Assembly (NCBI GenBank): GCA_964416195.1
Contig: CAYQDB010000015.1
Location: 1 to 56,545 of the forward strand
Direction: 5' to 3'
Length of the DNA: 56,545 nt
From: CAYQDB01 sp964416195
GTDB lineage: Bacteria; Zixibacteria; MSB-5A5; GN15; FEB-12
The first letter of the stretch is position 1. Each line of letters starts with the position of its first letter. A program made the translations under genes and the position numbers. Below the pieces are notes generated by a model. That model was not told the origin of the DNA, made no database searches, and saw only the letters and a program-made list of their open reading frames with translations. Shown here in pieces: positions 23,393 to 33,500 of this stretch.

Positions 23393-25132
23393 ATGATCCC
23401 TCCCGAAACGGTTGAACAGGTGCGACAGGCCACCGATATCGTTCAGATTATCGGGGAATACGTCAGGCTGAAAAAGAAGGGCCGCCGATTTGTCGCTCTC
23501 TGTCCCTTTCACACGGAAAAGACTCCCTCGTTTTCCGTTTCTCCGGACAAGCAACTCTACTACTGCTTTGGGTGCGGCAAAGGCGGCACGGTGTTCACTT
23601 TCCTGATGGAACACGAGAAGATGTCATTCGTTGAGGCCGTCCAGTACCTCGCTCGCAAAGCTAATATCACCATCCGCGAAGAGACTGGCTCCGATGTCAA
23701 ACGTGAATACCTCGATCGCATAAGCTATGGCAACCAGGTTGCCCTTGAGTACTTCCATCAGCTCCTTTTCGAGCCGAAGTACAGGCAGGTTCTCGATGGC
23801 TACCTGAGAGGAAAGCGGAGAATCACCGACGAGACCATTGTGCAGTTCAAGCTTGGCCTGGTGGGAGAAGCGTGGGACGGATTGATAAGATACGCTGCGA
23901 CCAAGGGCCTCAGCGCTGAGGATTTAGAAAAGGCAGGTTTGGCCATTCGTTCCGAAAGCAAAGGCAACTACTTCGACCGCTTTCGGCAGCGATTGATGAT
24001 TCCCATCTTCAACCTGAGTCAGAAACCGATCGCCTTTGGGGGAAGGACCCTGAAAAAAGGTGAACCGGCCAAATATGTAAACTCGCCGGAGACGCCGCTG
24101 TACATGAAGGGGAACATTCTATATGGCCTCAACTTCTCAAAGGACTATATAAGGCAAAGCTCGCCTGCGTCCGTGTTCGTTGTGGAGGGATACTTCGATT
24201 TCATCTCGCTCTGGCAGATAGGGGTGAAAAACGTGGTAGCCTCCTCCGGCACAGCCTTCACGCTGCATCAGGCGCGCCTTCTGGCACGCTTCGCCGATGA
24301 GGTCTACCTCTTTTTTGACGCCGATACCGCCGGGCAGAACGCCGCCCTCCGATCAGTTGACTCTCTTTTCGAGGCTGGTCTCGAGGTTAAGGTAGTTGTC
24401 TCACCCCCGGGCGAAGACCCTGATTCGATAGCAAGCAAACAAGGTCGGGACGGGATTGAGAAGCTACAGAGCGATGCTCTTAGTTTCATCCGGTTTCGCA
24501 CCAAGGACATTGACGTTGGAGCCTCTGGTATAATCGGCAAAGAACGGCTAGTCAAGGAGCTGGCCACTCTCGGCAGCAGAATCAGCGACCCCACCCGGCG
24601 AAGTCTCTATTATACCGAGGCGGCCGAGGCGCTCGGCGTCGATGTTCAGCTTCTCCAGAAAGCTCCGGTGCCAAGCGGGGGAACCGAGATTCATAATGGT
24701 GTACAAAAGAGAAAACATAGTCCTATCGAAATCGGTTTTCTGTCCCTGTTGTTCAACAACCCAGGCTCCATCGACAGCATCTTCGAAAAGATTTCTCCTG
24801 ATGATTTTGAGTCAAACGACCTTGCCCGAGTGTATAGTGCGGTGATCAATCAATATCAGGCGGCTGGTGTGGTTGATGTCAAGGTTCTCGTGGACAATGC
24901 CAAGGACCCGGAGTTTGCCTCTCTGGTGACCGAGATAGCGTCTACTGAGTGGGACCCCCGGCAACTCGAGGGGGAAACAAGAAAGCTGGTTAAGCAAATC
25001 ATCGATAAGAAACAGAAGCGGATCAGGGACAGGTTGAGAAAGGAGCTTGCCAGAGCGGAAGCAGAAGGCAATCACAAGACGGCAGAGCGCATTCTCCAAG
25101 AAATGAAAGACCACGGCCTGTATGCTGACTAA
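23393..25132 (+). CDS. dnaG: DNA primase
   Basis: A 579-aa primase synthesising RNA primers for replication. It has the N-terminal CHC2 zinc finger (C37, H40, C58, C61 in LCPFHTEKTPSF and YYCFGCGKGG), the RNA polymerase domain with FGGRTL and AKYVNSPETPLY, and the Toprim segment VFVVEGYFDFISL with YLFFDADTAGQNAA for metal binding. The C-terminal helicase-binding region (about 430-579) is helical and poorly conserved. It starts 1 bp after the mutS2 stop and overlaps recN by 11 bp. In many bacteria rpoD follows dnaG; here recN does. Confidence 0.96.
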   Translation: MIPPETVEQVRQATDIVQIIGEYVRLKKKGRRFVALCPFHTEKTPSFSVSPDKQLYYCFGCGKGGTVFTFLMEHEKMSFVEAVQYLARKANITIREETGSDVKREYLDRISYGNQVALEYFHQLLFEPKYRQVLDGYLRGKRRITDETIVQFKLGLVGEAWDGLIRYAATKGLSAEDLEKAGLAIRSESKGNYFDRFRQRLMIPIFNLSQKPIAFGGRTLKKGEPAKYVNSPETPLYMKGNILYGLNFSKDYIRQSSPASVFVVEGYFDFISLWQIGVKNVVASSGTAFTLHQARLLARFADEVYLFFDADTAGQNAALRSVDSLFEAGLEVKVVVSPPGEDPDSIASKQGRDGIEKLQSDALSFIRFRTKDIDVGASGIIGKERLVKELATLGSRISDPTRRSLYYTEAAEALGVDVQLLQKAPVPSGGTEIHNGVQKRKHSPIEIGFLSLLFNNPGSIDSIFEKISPDDFESNDLARVYSAVINQYQAAGVVDVKVLVDNAKDPEFASLVTEIASTEWDPRQLEGETRKLVKQIIDKKQKRIRDRLRKELARAEAEGNHKTAERILQEMKDHGLYAD

Positions 25133-26780
25133 ACTCAGAATTAGAAATATCGCTCTTGTTGATAATACCGAGCTTGTGTTGGAACCGGGACTATCGGTCC
25201 TCACCGGCGAGACCGGCGCCGGTAAGTCGGTCATTGTTACGGCTCTTGCTCTTGCTCTGGGTGAACGCGCTGACCGGGAATTTGTCCGCCATGGCGCCGA
25301 TGTTGCCGCTGTTACTGCCTCCTTCGATCTGTCCTCTGGGCTGGATGGTTCCCGGCACGGACCAAGATCGCATAGTGATGGTGGCCAGATTGAGGTTTAT
25401 CGCGAGATCTCCCCTGATGGAACGTCAAAAGCCAAGATCAACGGCAGGCAGGTCTCTCTCTCTTCCCTGAAGAGAGTCACAACCCCGATCGCTGAGATTC
25501 TTGGCCAGCACGCCAACCAGATGCTGATGAACGAAGACAACCACCTAGCTTTTCTGGATCGGTTTGCCTCACTTGAGCCGCTACGTGAGGAAGTGGCGCA
25601 GGTCTTTGCTGAATGGCAGAAAGTCTTCGCCGAGTTGAATAACATCAAGGCCAAACGCGAACAGCTTAAACGGGATCGGGAACTGCTATTATTTCAGAAG
25701 GATGAGATTGAAAAGGGACACCCCCGGGTCGGCGAAGAGGAAGAGCTTGTCAATGAACGGAAGATCCTGGACTCGGCCCGAACCCTGATGGCATCAGCCG
25801 AGATGGTCAGGAAAACCCTTGATGCCGAGGAGAACTCTGTTGGTGAGCTTCTCATCCTGGCGCGAAAGGAGCTTGACCGAATGGCCGCTATCGACAGCTC
25901 CCTGCAAAAGCAGATGGAAACGCTGGCCGATATCGAGTTCCAGGTCGAGGAAATGCGCCGCTTCATGGAGCAATATGGGTCAACAATTCAAGACGACCCG
26001 CAACGCATCGAGGAAATCAATTTGCGCCTTGACGAGATTTACAACCTGAAGAAGAAGTACGGCGGCTCCGAGGAAGCAGTACTGAAAACGTTGACGGAAA
26101 TCAACGAGAAATTGAAAGATCGACCTGACACCGATAGCGTTATAGACAGTTTGGAAAAGGAGAATGACCGGCTCTACAAGAAGTATTCAGAGAAGGCGGT
26201 CGCTCTTTCTGAAGCCCGCAGCGGGGCGGCAAGTCGCCTACGCAAGCTGGTTATCAGCGAACTGAACGAGCTGGCAATTGACAACTGCAACTTTGAGTTC
26301 GAATTCCTCTATGAGGATGATGATGCCGGGGGCATTCTTATCAATGGCCGGGCGGTAAGACCTTATGTATACGGCCTTGAAAGAGGACGCTTCCTTTTTT
26401 CCGCCAATCCCGGTGCACCCTTGAGGTCGCTGGTCAAAACAGCGTCGGGTGGAGAGATTTCACGCGTTCTGCTGGCTCTTAAGTCAGCCGAACGGCGATA
26501 CAGTCAGCTTTCGCACTCGCTGCTGGTCTTCGATGAAGTCGACGCCGGCATCGGAGGCCAAACAGCCACTGAGGTCGGTAAAAAGCTCAAGAAGCTGTCG
26601 GAGGATTGCCAGGTTATTGTTATAACCCACTTACACCAGATAGCACGCCTGGCCGACCACCACTATGTCGCCGAGAAATCTACCGATCGGCGGCGGACAA
26701 CCATATCTGTCCGTATGCTCGACAAGAATGACATCCCACAGGAGCTTGACCGCATGGTGGCCCTACCGGAAGGGGTATAG
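25122..26780 (+). CDS. recN: DNA repair protein RecN
   Basis: A 552-aa SMC-like ATPase for double-strand break repair. It has an N-terminal IRNIALVDNTELVLEPGL, Walker A GETGAGKS (about residues 29-36), two long coiled-coil arms, the ABC signature SGGEISRVLLAL (about 442), and Walker B LLVFDEVDAGIGGQTA (about 468) followed by VITHLHQIA. The start ATG lies inside dnaG (11-bp overlap), indicating translational coupling. After it come 158 bp with no gene before the next secreted-protein gene. Confidence 0.95.
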   Translation: MLTKLRIRNIALVDNTELVLEPGLSVLTGETGAGKSVIVTALALALGERADREFVRHGADVAAVTASFDLSSGLDGSRHGPRSHSDGGQIEVYREISPDGTSKAKINGRQVSLSSLKRVTTPIAEILGQHANQMLMNEDNHLAFLDRFASLEPLREEVAQVFAEWQKVFAELNNIKAKREQLKRDRELLLFQKDEIEKGHPRVGEEEELVNERKILDSARTLMASAEMVRKTLDAEENSVGELLILARKELDRMAAIDSSLQKQMETLADIEFQVEEMRRFMEQYGSTIQDDPQRIEEINLRLDEIYNLKKKYGGSEEAVLKTLTEINEKLKDRPDTDSVIDSLEKENDRLYKKYSEKAVALSEARSGAASRLRKLVISELNELAIDNCNFEFEFLYEDDDAGGILINGRAVRPYVYGLERGRFLFSANPGAPLRSLVKTASGGEISRVLLALKSAERRYSQLSHSLLVFDEVDAGIGGQTATEVGKKLKKLSEDCQVIVITHLHQIARLADHHYVAEKSTDRRRTTISVRMLDKNDIPQELDRMVALPEGV

Positions 26781-26938
26781 TCGCCATTAGGGTGGCATGC
26801 ACAATCTCCCCAGCTTTCTGCTGCATCTGGCGATACCAACCAGCTACCGGTTGCGGAATTGACCGAAATCACCGATATTACCGGAGTGGGACACACCAAA
26901 CCGCCGGGTGTCATACACGGAAAGGAGCATCACGCATA

Positions 26939-28093
26939 ATGAGTATACGCTGGGTAGCTGTTCCGGTAATTGCATTCATCTTCACAGCTCTTTGTGTAAC
27001 GCCAGTGCAGGCTGCACCCAACGTTATTTCCTACCAGGGGCGGCTTACCGACTCCTCCGGAGTTGCCGTACCCGATTCTTCCTACTCGGTGATCTTTGCC
27101 ATCTACGCTGATTCAACTGGCGGACCCGTTCTCTGGGAAGAGGGCTCAAGCATAGAGACCCACAACGGAATGTTTTCACATCAACTCGGGTCGCTTGTGC
27201 CATTACCTCGGTGGTTGTTCCAAGATAACGACCGGCTGTACCTTCAATTGATCGTCGTGGGGGAAACCGTCATTCCCAGAACGCGCCTTTCCGGTGTCCC
27301 TTACGCCAAGACGGCTGCAGGGCTGCGTGTAACTGACGCCAATGACTCACTCGCGATAAGAACCTTTGCCGACAGCCACCAGGTCTCTATATTTGACCAT
27401 GAAGGCAAAGCCGCTCTGATCCTGCGTGGTGAGGCTGTCGGCAACAAGGCGGTAGTCCTGCCAGATTCATCAATCAATGCCGAAGAGATGTTGGATGAAC
27501 CGGGAATTGCGGTAGAGGCGAATGCTTCTCTGATTCCTTTACCCACAGGCTCAATGGCCGACCTGGTAACGATTAAGATAACCATTCCCACTGATGGTTA
27601 CATAGTGCTTCATGGCAAATGCTATGTCCTTTTGAGCGGTACAACCGGTGCCAATACCGCTTTAGTGCAAGTCGACGAACACGAGGGCGGCGGCTCTAAC
27701 TACCCGTATTATACGGTGGCCGGACTGGGTGGCTATGTCAACACTTCGACTAATTACTTTCCGGTCTATGTAACTCGAACCTATTACAAAACAGCAGGGA
27801 CATACACCTTCCGTATGGAAGGCCGCGCCTCTTATCCCATTCCGGCAGAGGCGAAAACATGGGATCACATCCTCACTGCTGTTTTCTACCCAACCAGTTA
27901 TGAGGCTGTGAAGCAGATTTCCTCCGAACCCGGTGACCATCCGGAGGCTATCCCGATTATCCTCGACAACTCAGCCGACCCACAGAGAAGGGGAACCTAT
28001 TACGAAATGGACCTTCGCTATTACGAACGGCAAGCCAAGGCTGCAAGAAAAACTCAGAAAACTGAACACAGCCAAAACGGCGATCAGCAATAG
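26939..28093 (+). CDS. Secreted protein with YQGRLTDSSG-type domain
   Basis: A 384-aa exported protein. From the ATG at 26939 (AAAGGAG 11 nt upstream) it begins with the signal peptide VAVPVIAFIFTALCVTPVQA. The mature N-terminus has the pattern ISYQGRLTDSSGVAVPD and then SGVPYAKTAAGL, seen in many surface proteins of environmental bacteria and in tail-fibre-like proteins; no function is established. A central region (about 215-330) looks all-beta. No T9SS domain is present; the tail is basic and Gln-rich. The open frame extends 49 codons further upstream, but those lack a ribosome-binding site and a signal sequence. Confidence 0.72.
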   Translation: MSIRWVAVPVIAFIFTALCVTPVQAAPNVISYQGRLTDSSGVAVPDSSYSVIFAIYADSTGGPVLWEEGSSIETHNGMFSHQLGSLVPLPRWLFQDNDRLYLQLIVVGETVIPRTRLSGVPYAKTAAGLRVTDANDSLAIRTFADSHQVSIFDHEGKAALILRGEAVGNKAVVLPDSSINAEEMLDEPGIAVEANASLIPLPTGSMADLVTIKITIPTDGYIVLHGKCYVLLSGTTGANTALVQVDEHEGGGSNYPYYTVAGLGGYVNTSTNYFPVYVTRTYYKTAGTYTFRMEGRASYPIPAEAKTWDHILTAVFYPTSYEAVKQISSEPGDHPEAIPIILDNSADPQRRGTYYEMDLRYYERQAKAARKTQKTEHSQNGDQQ

Positions 28094-28242
28094 CACCCGC
28101 ATTGCTTTGTGATCTCGTTTTGTGATTGCACTGATACGAATCTTGTTATTTGCATAGGGGGCAACCTTGCGTCGTCCCTTGATCCCATTCGAGCCATCAA
28201 CGGGGACAGGCATCACAGCTACGCGAAGTAGATATAAGGGAA

Positions 28243-28382
28243 TGTTGAAAAAGTACCTTCCTGGTCATTGCGAGTCCGCCGCAGGCGGACGTGGCAATCT
28301 CGTATATCGAATGCCAACGAGATAGCCACGTCGTCCGCCAAAGACGGACTCCTCGCTATGATACTTGTTATGTTTTTCAACA
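28243..28382. repeat. Palindromic MITE-like element, copy 2
   Basis: A 140-bp element bounded by TGTTGAAAAA (28243-28252) and TTTTTCAACA (28373-28382). The interior is a long imperfect palindrome: GTGGCAATCTCG pairs with CGAGATAGCCAC, and outer arms GTCCGCC...GGCGGAC repeat. It lies in the 355-bp gap between two convergent genes, like copy 1 (15388-15523). Nothing else was recognised in the gap. Confidence 0.82.
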
Positions 28383-28448
28383 CGCCCATAAATCTATTCA
28401 ACTATAAATTCATGTGAAAGTTAGAAAGATAGTGAGTAGTGATCAGAT

Positions 28449-30584
28449 CTATTTCAGCAGGATCATTTTTTTCGAGTTGATAAAGTCTGCGGCCTCTAAC
28501 CGGTAGAAATAAACCCCGCTGGCAACGTGGTCTCCGGAGCGATTGGAGCCGTCCCAGTGGGCGGTATAATCTCCAGCCGGTTTTTCTTCATCAACTAATG
28601 TGATGACCCGTTGACCAAGGATATTGTACACAACAATAGAAACCCGTGATGGTGTCGGAAGGCTGTAATCTATCGATGTGCCGGAATTAAAGGGATTTGG
28701 ATAATTCTGAGATAGGACAAAACTGTACGGTAGCGGTTCAGGCGGAGGAGTTGGCTGCGCATCCTCCGAAAGGCGATAAATATGTATCGCTCCACCGTTT
28801 GTGGTTGCCAAAACATTCCCTTCAACATCCAGAATAGAGCCCGGGCGCCCTCCACACTCCACTAGCTCGGGAATGACACCGTCGAGATCATAGATACCGA
28901 CACCGAGCGGTCCTACCGTGTACAGCTTGTTATCCCGTCTGATTGCACCCAGCACCGGGACGGGCAGTGTGATAACTGTATCCCGTATCGGAGACTCCGG
29001 GTCGGAGTAGTCAAAAACAAACATATCGTTCCGCGCAAACGCTACCAGTCGCCCATCGACTATCATCATAGCCTGTGGTCGACTCGCGAAATCGATTATT
29101 GACAGCAGCGATATGTCGAGTGAATCACTTATGAGGCAAATCCAGAGCTGATCCTTCTCTGTCGAGACAAATAGGAGCGTGTCCTGCACCAGGACCGATG
29201 AAATCCGACCGACAAACTTCCAGGTATCGGCAAGATAGATACCCGAGGAGTCAGTGACTGCGAAGGCTCGGATAATTGTTTCTCCAACCGCCAGCATGGG
29301 GTGCACTGTGTCGATTTTGCAGTTCAGGTACTGAATGTCCGTGATGGTGGTGTCGTTGATGAAAATAGAACCTTCAATATAGAAGGAGTCCGGATCGCAA
29401 CTTCCCGTGATAAAAGCGACCTTACTCAGTCCCGAGTACAGAATGACGAGGGAATCTCCGTTGCGATCGATCGCTGATACCTCTCTTAACCCATTGTACA
29501 TAGTGTATCCGAAATCAGGTGTAGCCGAAGTATCAAACGAGAACACGTCGATCGGATTGCTCACACCACCCGTGAACAGCTTACCCTGGTATAACAGGAG
29601 GTCATTTATCGGGCCGGACCGATACAACCCGGGCGTGGGATAGTTGGGGTCGCTGACGTCATACTGCAACAGACCTCCCTCTGTTCGGGGCAACAGCAGG
29701 CAAGGCTTACCTTGGAACATGAAGAGGTCACCATCAATCCGGCAGTCAAGTATGGGAGCCGACAGGCGCTGATCGGGGTTATTACGGTTTACTACGTCCA
29801 GAAAACGATTGTTTAGAAAGACAAATAAGGTGTCCGTTACAAGGGTTCTCAGGGGATTGTCAATGCCGACGATGGAATCTACAATGCCTGAGCCGGCGTG
29901 TCCGAAGTCACCTAAAAGGACCCCACTGGTAGCCGTGGTGATAATCACCAGTGACTCCGTTTTCAGAAACGAAGTGGCCTCAAAAGGAATCCACAAATAA
30001 TCAATGAATTCGCCGAATCCCTGCCCCGCTAAGTCGTAGCGCAGGATACCATTGTACTCGTCAAGCGCATACAATGTGTCCCCGTCTACCTCCAGTTGCG
30101 TCATGAGGATGCCGGTCATGCTGGAATCCACGAAATCCGCGTCACCGAAATTGTCCAATGTAAACTTCCAGACGCCGTCGAACCAGCAAGACAGATACAG
30201 GTTTTCTCCATACAGAGCGAAATCCGCGAAGGCAATTCCAGGATCAACCGTCCCAAGATAAGTCAACTCCGGCAAAGCGCTCAGATCGAAAAAAGCGATC
30301 ATGTTGTCAGAGGTTTTAATCATCAGAATTGTGCCGGCCTTTTTGAAGGACACGGGGTCGAATTCCACAAGCAGGAGGTTTACCGGCACGAACGACAGCA
30401 GGGAATCATCATACCGGCAGACGATAATCGCTCCCGGGGCAATGCCCACGGCCAGGCTGTCAATCATGGTGATAGCCGTAAACTGGTTCCACAGTATGGT
30501 GTGGTCCGGTCCGTCGGCCAGCCTTGCGTTGGCAAAGGAGGCACAAAAAAGCACCAGCAGGATCGCAACGGAGAGGCGTTTCAC
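28449..30584 (-). CDS. Secreted beta-propeller-like protein with T9SS sorting domain
   Basis: A 711-aa exported protein. A signal peptide (MKRLSVAILLVLFCASFANA) is followed by about 600 residues of short beta-rich repeats of the LVIVD/WD type (for example DGDTLYALDEYNG, YQGKLFTGG, RRDNKLYTVGPLGVGIYDL), suggesting a propeller. The C-terminal 85 residues form a type IX sorting domain with SQNYPNPFNSGTSIDYSLP and a final KKMILLK. Its ATG overlaps the stop of the upstream protease gene (ATGA, 30581-30584), so the two are translationally coupled and probably act together at the cell surface. No catalytic motif was seen. Confidence 0.85.
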   Translation of the reverse strand: MKRLSVAILLVLFCASFANARLADGPDHTILWNQFTAITMIDSLAVGIAPGAIIVCRYDDSLLSFVPVNLLLVEFDPVSFKKAGTILMIKTSDNMIAFFDLSALPELTYLGTVDPGIAFADFALYGENLYLSCWFDGVWKFTLDNFGDADFVDSSMTGILMTQLEVDGDTLYALDEYNGILRYDLAGQGFGEFIDYLWIPFEATSFLKTESLVIITTATSGVLLGDFGHAGSGIVDSIVGIDNPLRTLVTDTLFVFLNNRFLDVVNRNNPDQRLSAPILDCRIDGDLFMFQGKPCLLLPRTEGGLLQYDVSDPNYPTPGLYRSGPINDLLLYQGKLFTGGVSNPIDVFSFDTSATPDFGYTMYNGLREVSAIDRNGDSLVILYSGLSKVAFITGSCDPDSFYIEGSIFINDTTITDIQYLNCKIDTVHPMLAVGETIIRAFAVTDSSGIYLADTWKFVGRISSVLVQDTLLFVSTEKDQLWICLISDSLDISLLSIIDFASRPQAMMIVDGRLVAFARNDMFVFDYSDPESPIRDTVITLPVPVLGAIRRDNKLYTVGPLGVGIYDLDGVIPELVECGGRPGSILDVEGNVLATTNGGAIHIYRLSEDAQPTPPPEPLPYSFVLSQNYPNPFNSGTSIDYSLPTPSRVSIVVYNILGQRVITLVDEEKPAGDYTAHWDGSNRSGDHVASGVYFYRLEAADFINSKKMILLK

Positions 30585-33500
30585 TTTATCAGCATCATCT
30601 TTCTCGTCTGGATGGACTCACCGGCTTTTAGGCGATAGAAATATATCCCGGAGGCAAATTTCGAACCGTTAAATTCGACCTCATGCCTGCCGGCTCTCAT
30701 CTCCCGGTCGACAGCTGTAGCCACCTTCTGGCCAAGGATATTAAAGACATCCACTCTGACCGCCGAGCGAGCAGGTAGATCAAAACGTATCGTGGTGGCA
30801 GGATTGAACGGATTGGGGTAGTTCTGGTACAGTGCCATAGTTGTCGGCAGGGTGGGATACTCATCGTCGACGCCGGTTGGGACTTGCGGGGGAAGGACGT
30901 TGCTGTTGAAATTGTCCATCAGGAAGCGACCGGTGTTGCGGCCATTGTCGACGGAAGCGTCGAAGTTCCACACCAGCAGCTCGTTGTCGTCGCTGATCAG
31001 AATCAGTTCAACTAGTCCATCACCGTCCACATCATCAACCAGAGGAGCATATAATGACGAAATCACCTGTCCCCACCGCGCCGGTGTGGAAATAGGCCAG
31101 CCCGGCAGAGGCTGCGCTATGTGGTCAAGAATATACACCTTCTCCGATCCGGTACCGGGAAGAAGATATCCGGAGCGCATTACAATCTCCGGATACTCAT
31201 CCCCTGTAAGGTTGGTTACGACGGGTGTTCCAAATGTTACAGGTTCCAGGAAGGCTTCCCCCACCGGCCTGCCCTCATGCTGAACATACGGCGTACCGTC
31301 GGCTTTGAAGATATACAAGGCGCTGATGTCGTACTCAAAGAAGGTACATAAAACCTCAGGGGTACCATCGAGGTCAAGGTCTGCCGCGGTCGGATACGAA
31401 CCAATCCAGCTGGTAATGGCGGGTATAGCAACCGGCCAACCCGGCAGATCAATATTACCCATAGTCTTAGCCCATATTTGCGGGACCCCGATAGTGTCGT
31501 AGCCGCTGGTAATAATCTCAGGAAGGAGATCGCCGTTAAGATCGGCCAGCACGGTCCCATATACACTCCAGAGCCTTTCTACCACCGGTTCATCGTCGAA
31601 CTTCGCCTGCCCGTTGGCGCCTTGAAAAACACCCAGACCGGTGTAGGGATAAGGGGAAGTATAGCTGGCCACGACTTCAAAAAGGTCGTCACCGGTGAGG
31701 TTAGTCGCAGTGACAAATGGCGAGGTGTTGCCACCTATCCCATACGACTCGGACAGCCGGGGATCCAGCTTAGCAAACAAACCGCCCGTAGAGTAAAAAT
31801 ACGAGTCGCCATTAAAGCGATAGGCCAGGATTTGCGCTATCTTGTTAATGATCAGAATACCTGAGTCGGGGGTGGCACCATAGGGAGAATTCTGGCGAAG
31901 CTGTGTGACAACCGGGCTGGGATAGGCATATTCGTATGGAATCATCCCGGTAGTGCATTCCTGCGGCCAGCCGTTTGCAGATGAACCATCGTACTTGAAA
32001 ACACAGATGCTACTGTCATTAGTACAGATTATTTCGTCCTCTCCGTCCCGGTCGACATCATAGATAGCCGGTACGGATCGCATGTCCCTCTCGGGAAGGA
32101 CCGGAAAGCCATCCACAATCGTACCGTCATTCCCATAAAACAGAAACAGGCCATTAGATGTCCCTACGGCGATTTCCTTGATACCGTCATGGTTCAGGTC
32201 ACAGCAGACCGCCGTCATGGCTCCCCGTCCTCCCAGTGGTTGTGGCCAGCCAGTGGCAAACGCGGATTTCACCTCAACCGAAACCGTATCAGCAATTGAA
32301 TCCGAGGCAAAGTATCCCAAAAGGCGGATAGCAAAACTACCCGTATCCGAGCCTGATACTGACAAGATATACATCAGAGAATCAAAGAACTCTCCAGTGG
32401 ACGAAAACAGGTGCCTAAGCGAGCCCCCTTCGTAGCTGGAAAAGATGGCCATGGAATCAAGATCAGGCCCGTATACGGAGCCTTGAATCGCTATGTTATA
32501 TTCAAGCTCCTGCCCAGATACGGGACTTGTGATCTCTACCTGGTTCTGCCTTACGTGAACAACGCTAATGATCTGGCTCGATCCAAACTTGTCGGTGAGT
32601 CTCAAATTGATGTACCCTTGTACCGTTGGATCAGAAAAGATGTAGGCCAATGAGTCGGCAGGAATACCTACGCCACTGGCCAGGAGTTGCCAGTCCTGAG
32701 AACCCAGTCCCACCGAGTAATCGAGTTGCCAACTTCCTGTGTAGCCTGCCACCGGCGCGATCCTTATTTGGAAATTACCGGTGTATCTACCCCGGTGAAC
32801 CGGCTCGACAATGTGCAGACCGCCATGCTGCAGCAGGAAAAGCGAGGAGTCAATATCAAGGTATCCATAACCGGAAATCGTATCAGGTCCTATCAGCGTG
32901 TCCCCCGTATTGCGCGGGTCGACCAGGTCGGTAGCGCCGTAAAGAAGAATTTCTTGCAGTTGGCTCAGAGACAAATCGGGCCGGAACGACAGGATCAAGG
33001 CGGCCGCTCCTACAGCCATAGGGGCGGCCATTGAGGTGCCGTCTGCCAGGTAGTACAGACTGTCATCGCCAACAATCCGCACGCCTGGTTCTTGAGTCAC
33101 GAGATCGCCATACATGTCGGTTCCCGCCGCCCGGAGCGAAAGGATATCTAGGCCAGGTGCGACGATGTCGATGTGGGCGCCGTATGTGGAGAAATCTGTC
33201 TCATAACCGTCAGAGTTGCCGGCTGCCACGACAAAGGTAGAGTCAAAAGCAGCGGGGAAATATCTGCTATTATCGCCAGTATTGCCGGGAGCAATGCAGA
33301 CTAAAACCCCGTTGTGGCGCGCAAAGTCTATCGCTTCTTTCAAAACGCTCGATTCAAACGGCGTGCCCCAACTGATATTGATTACTTGGGCGCCAGAATT
33401 GACTGCATACATTATACCGGCGGCACCGACGGAGGACGAAGCGTTCGGCCAAATCTTGACCGGCATTATCTGAGCCTGGGGTGCGATCCCCACTACGCCG

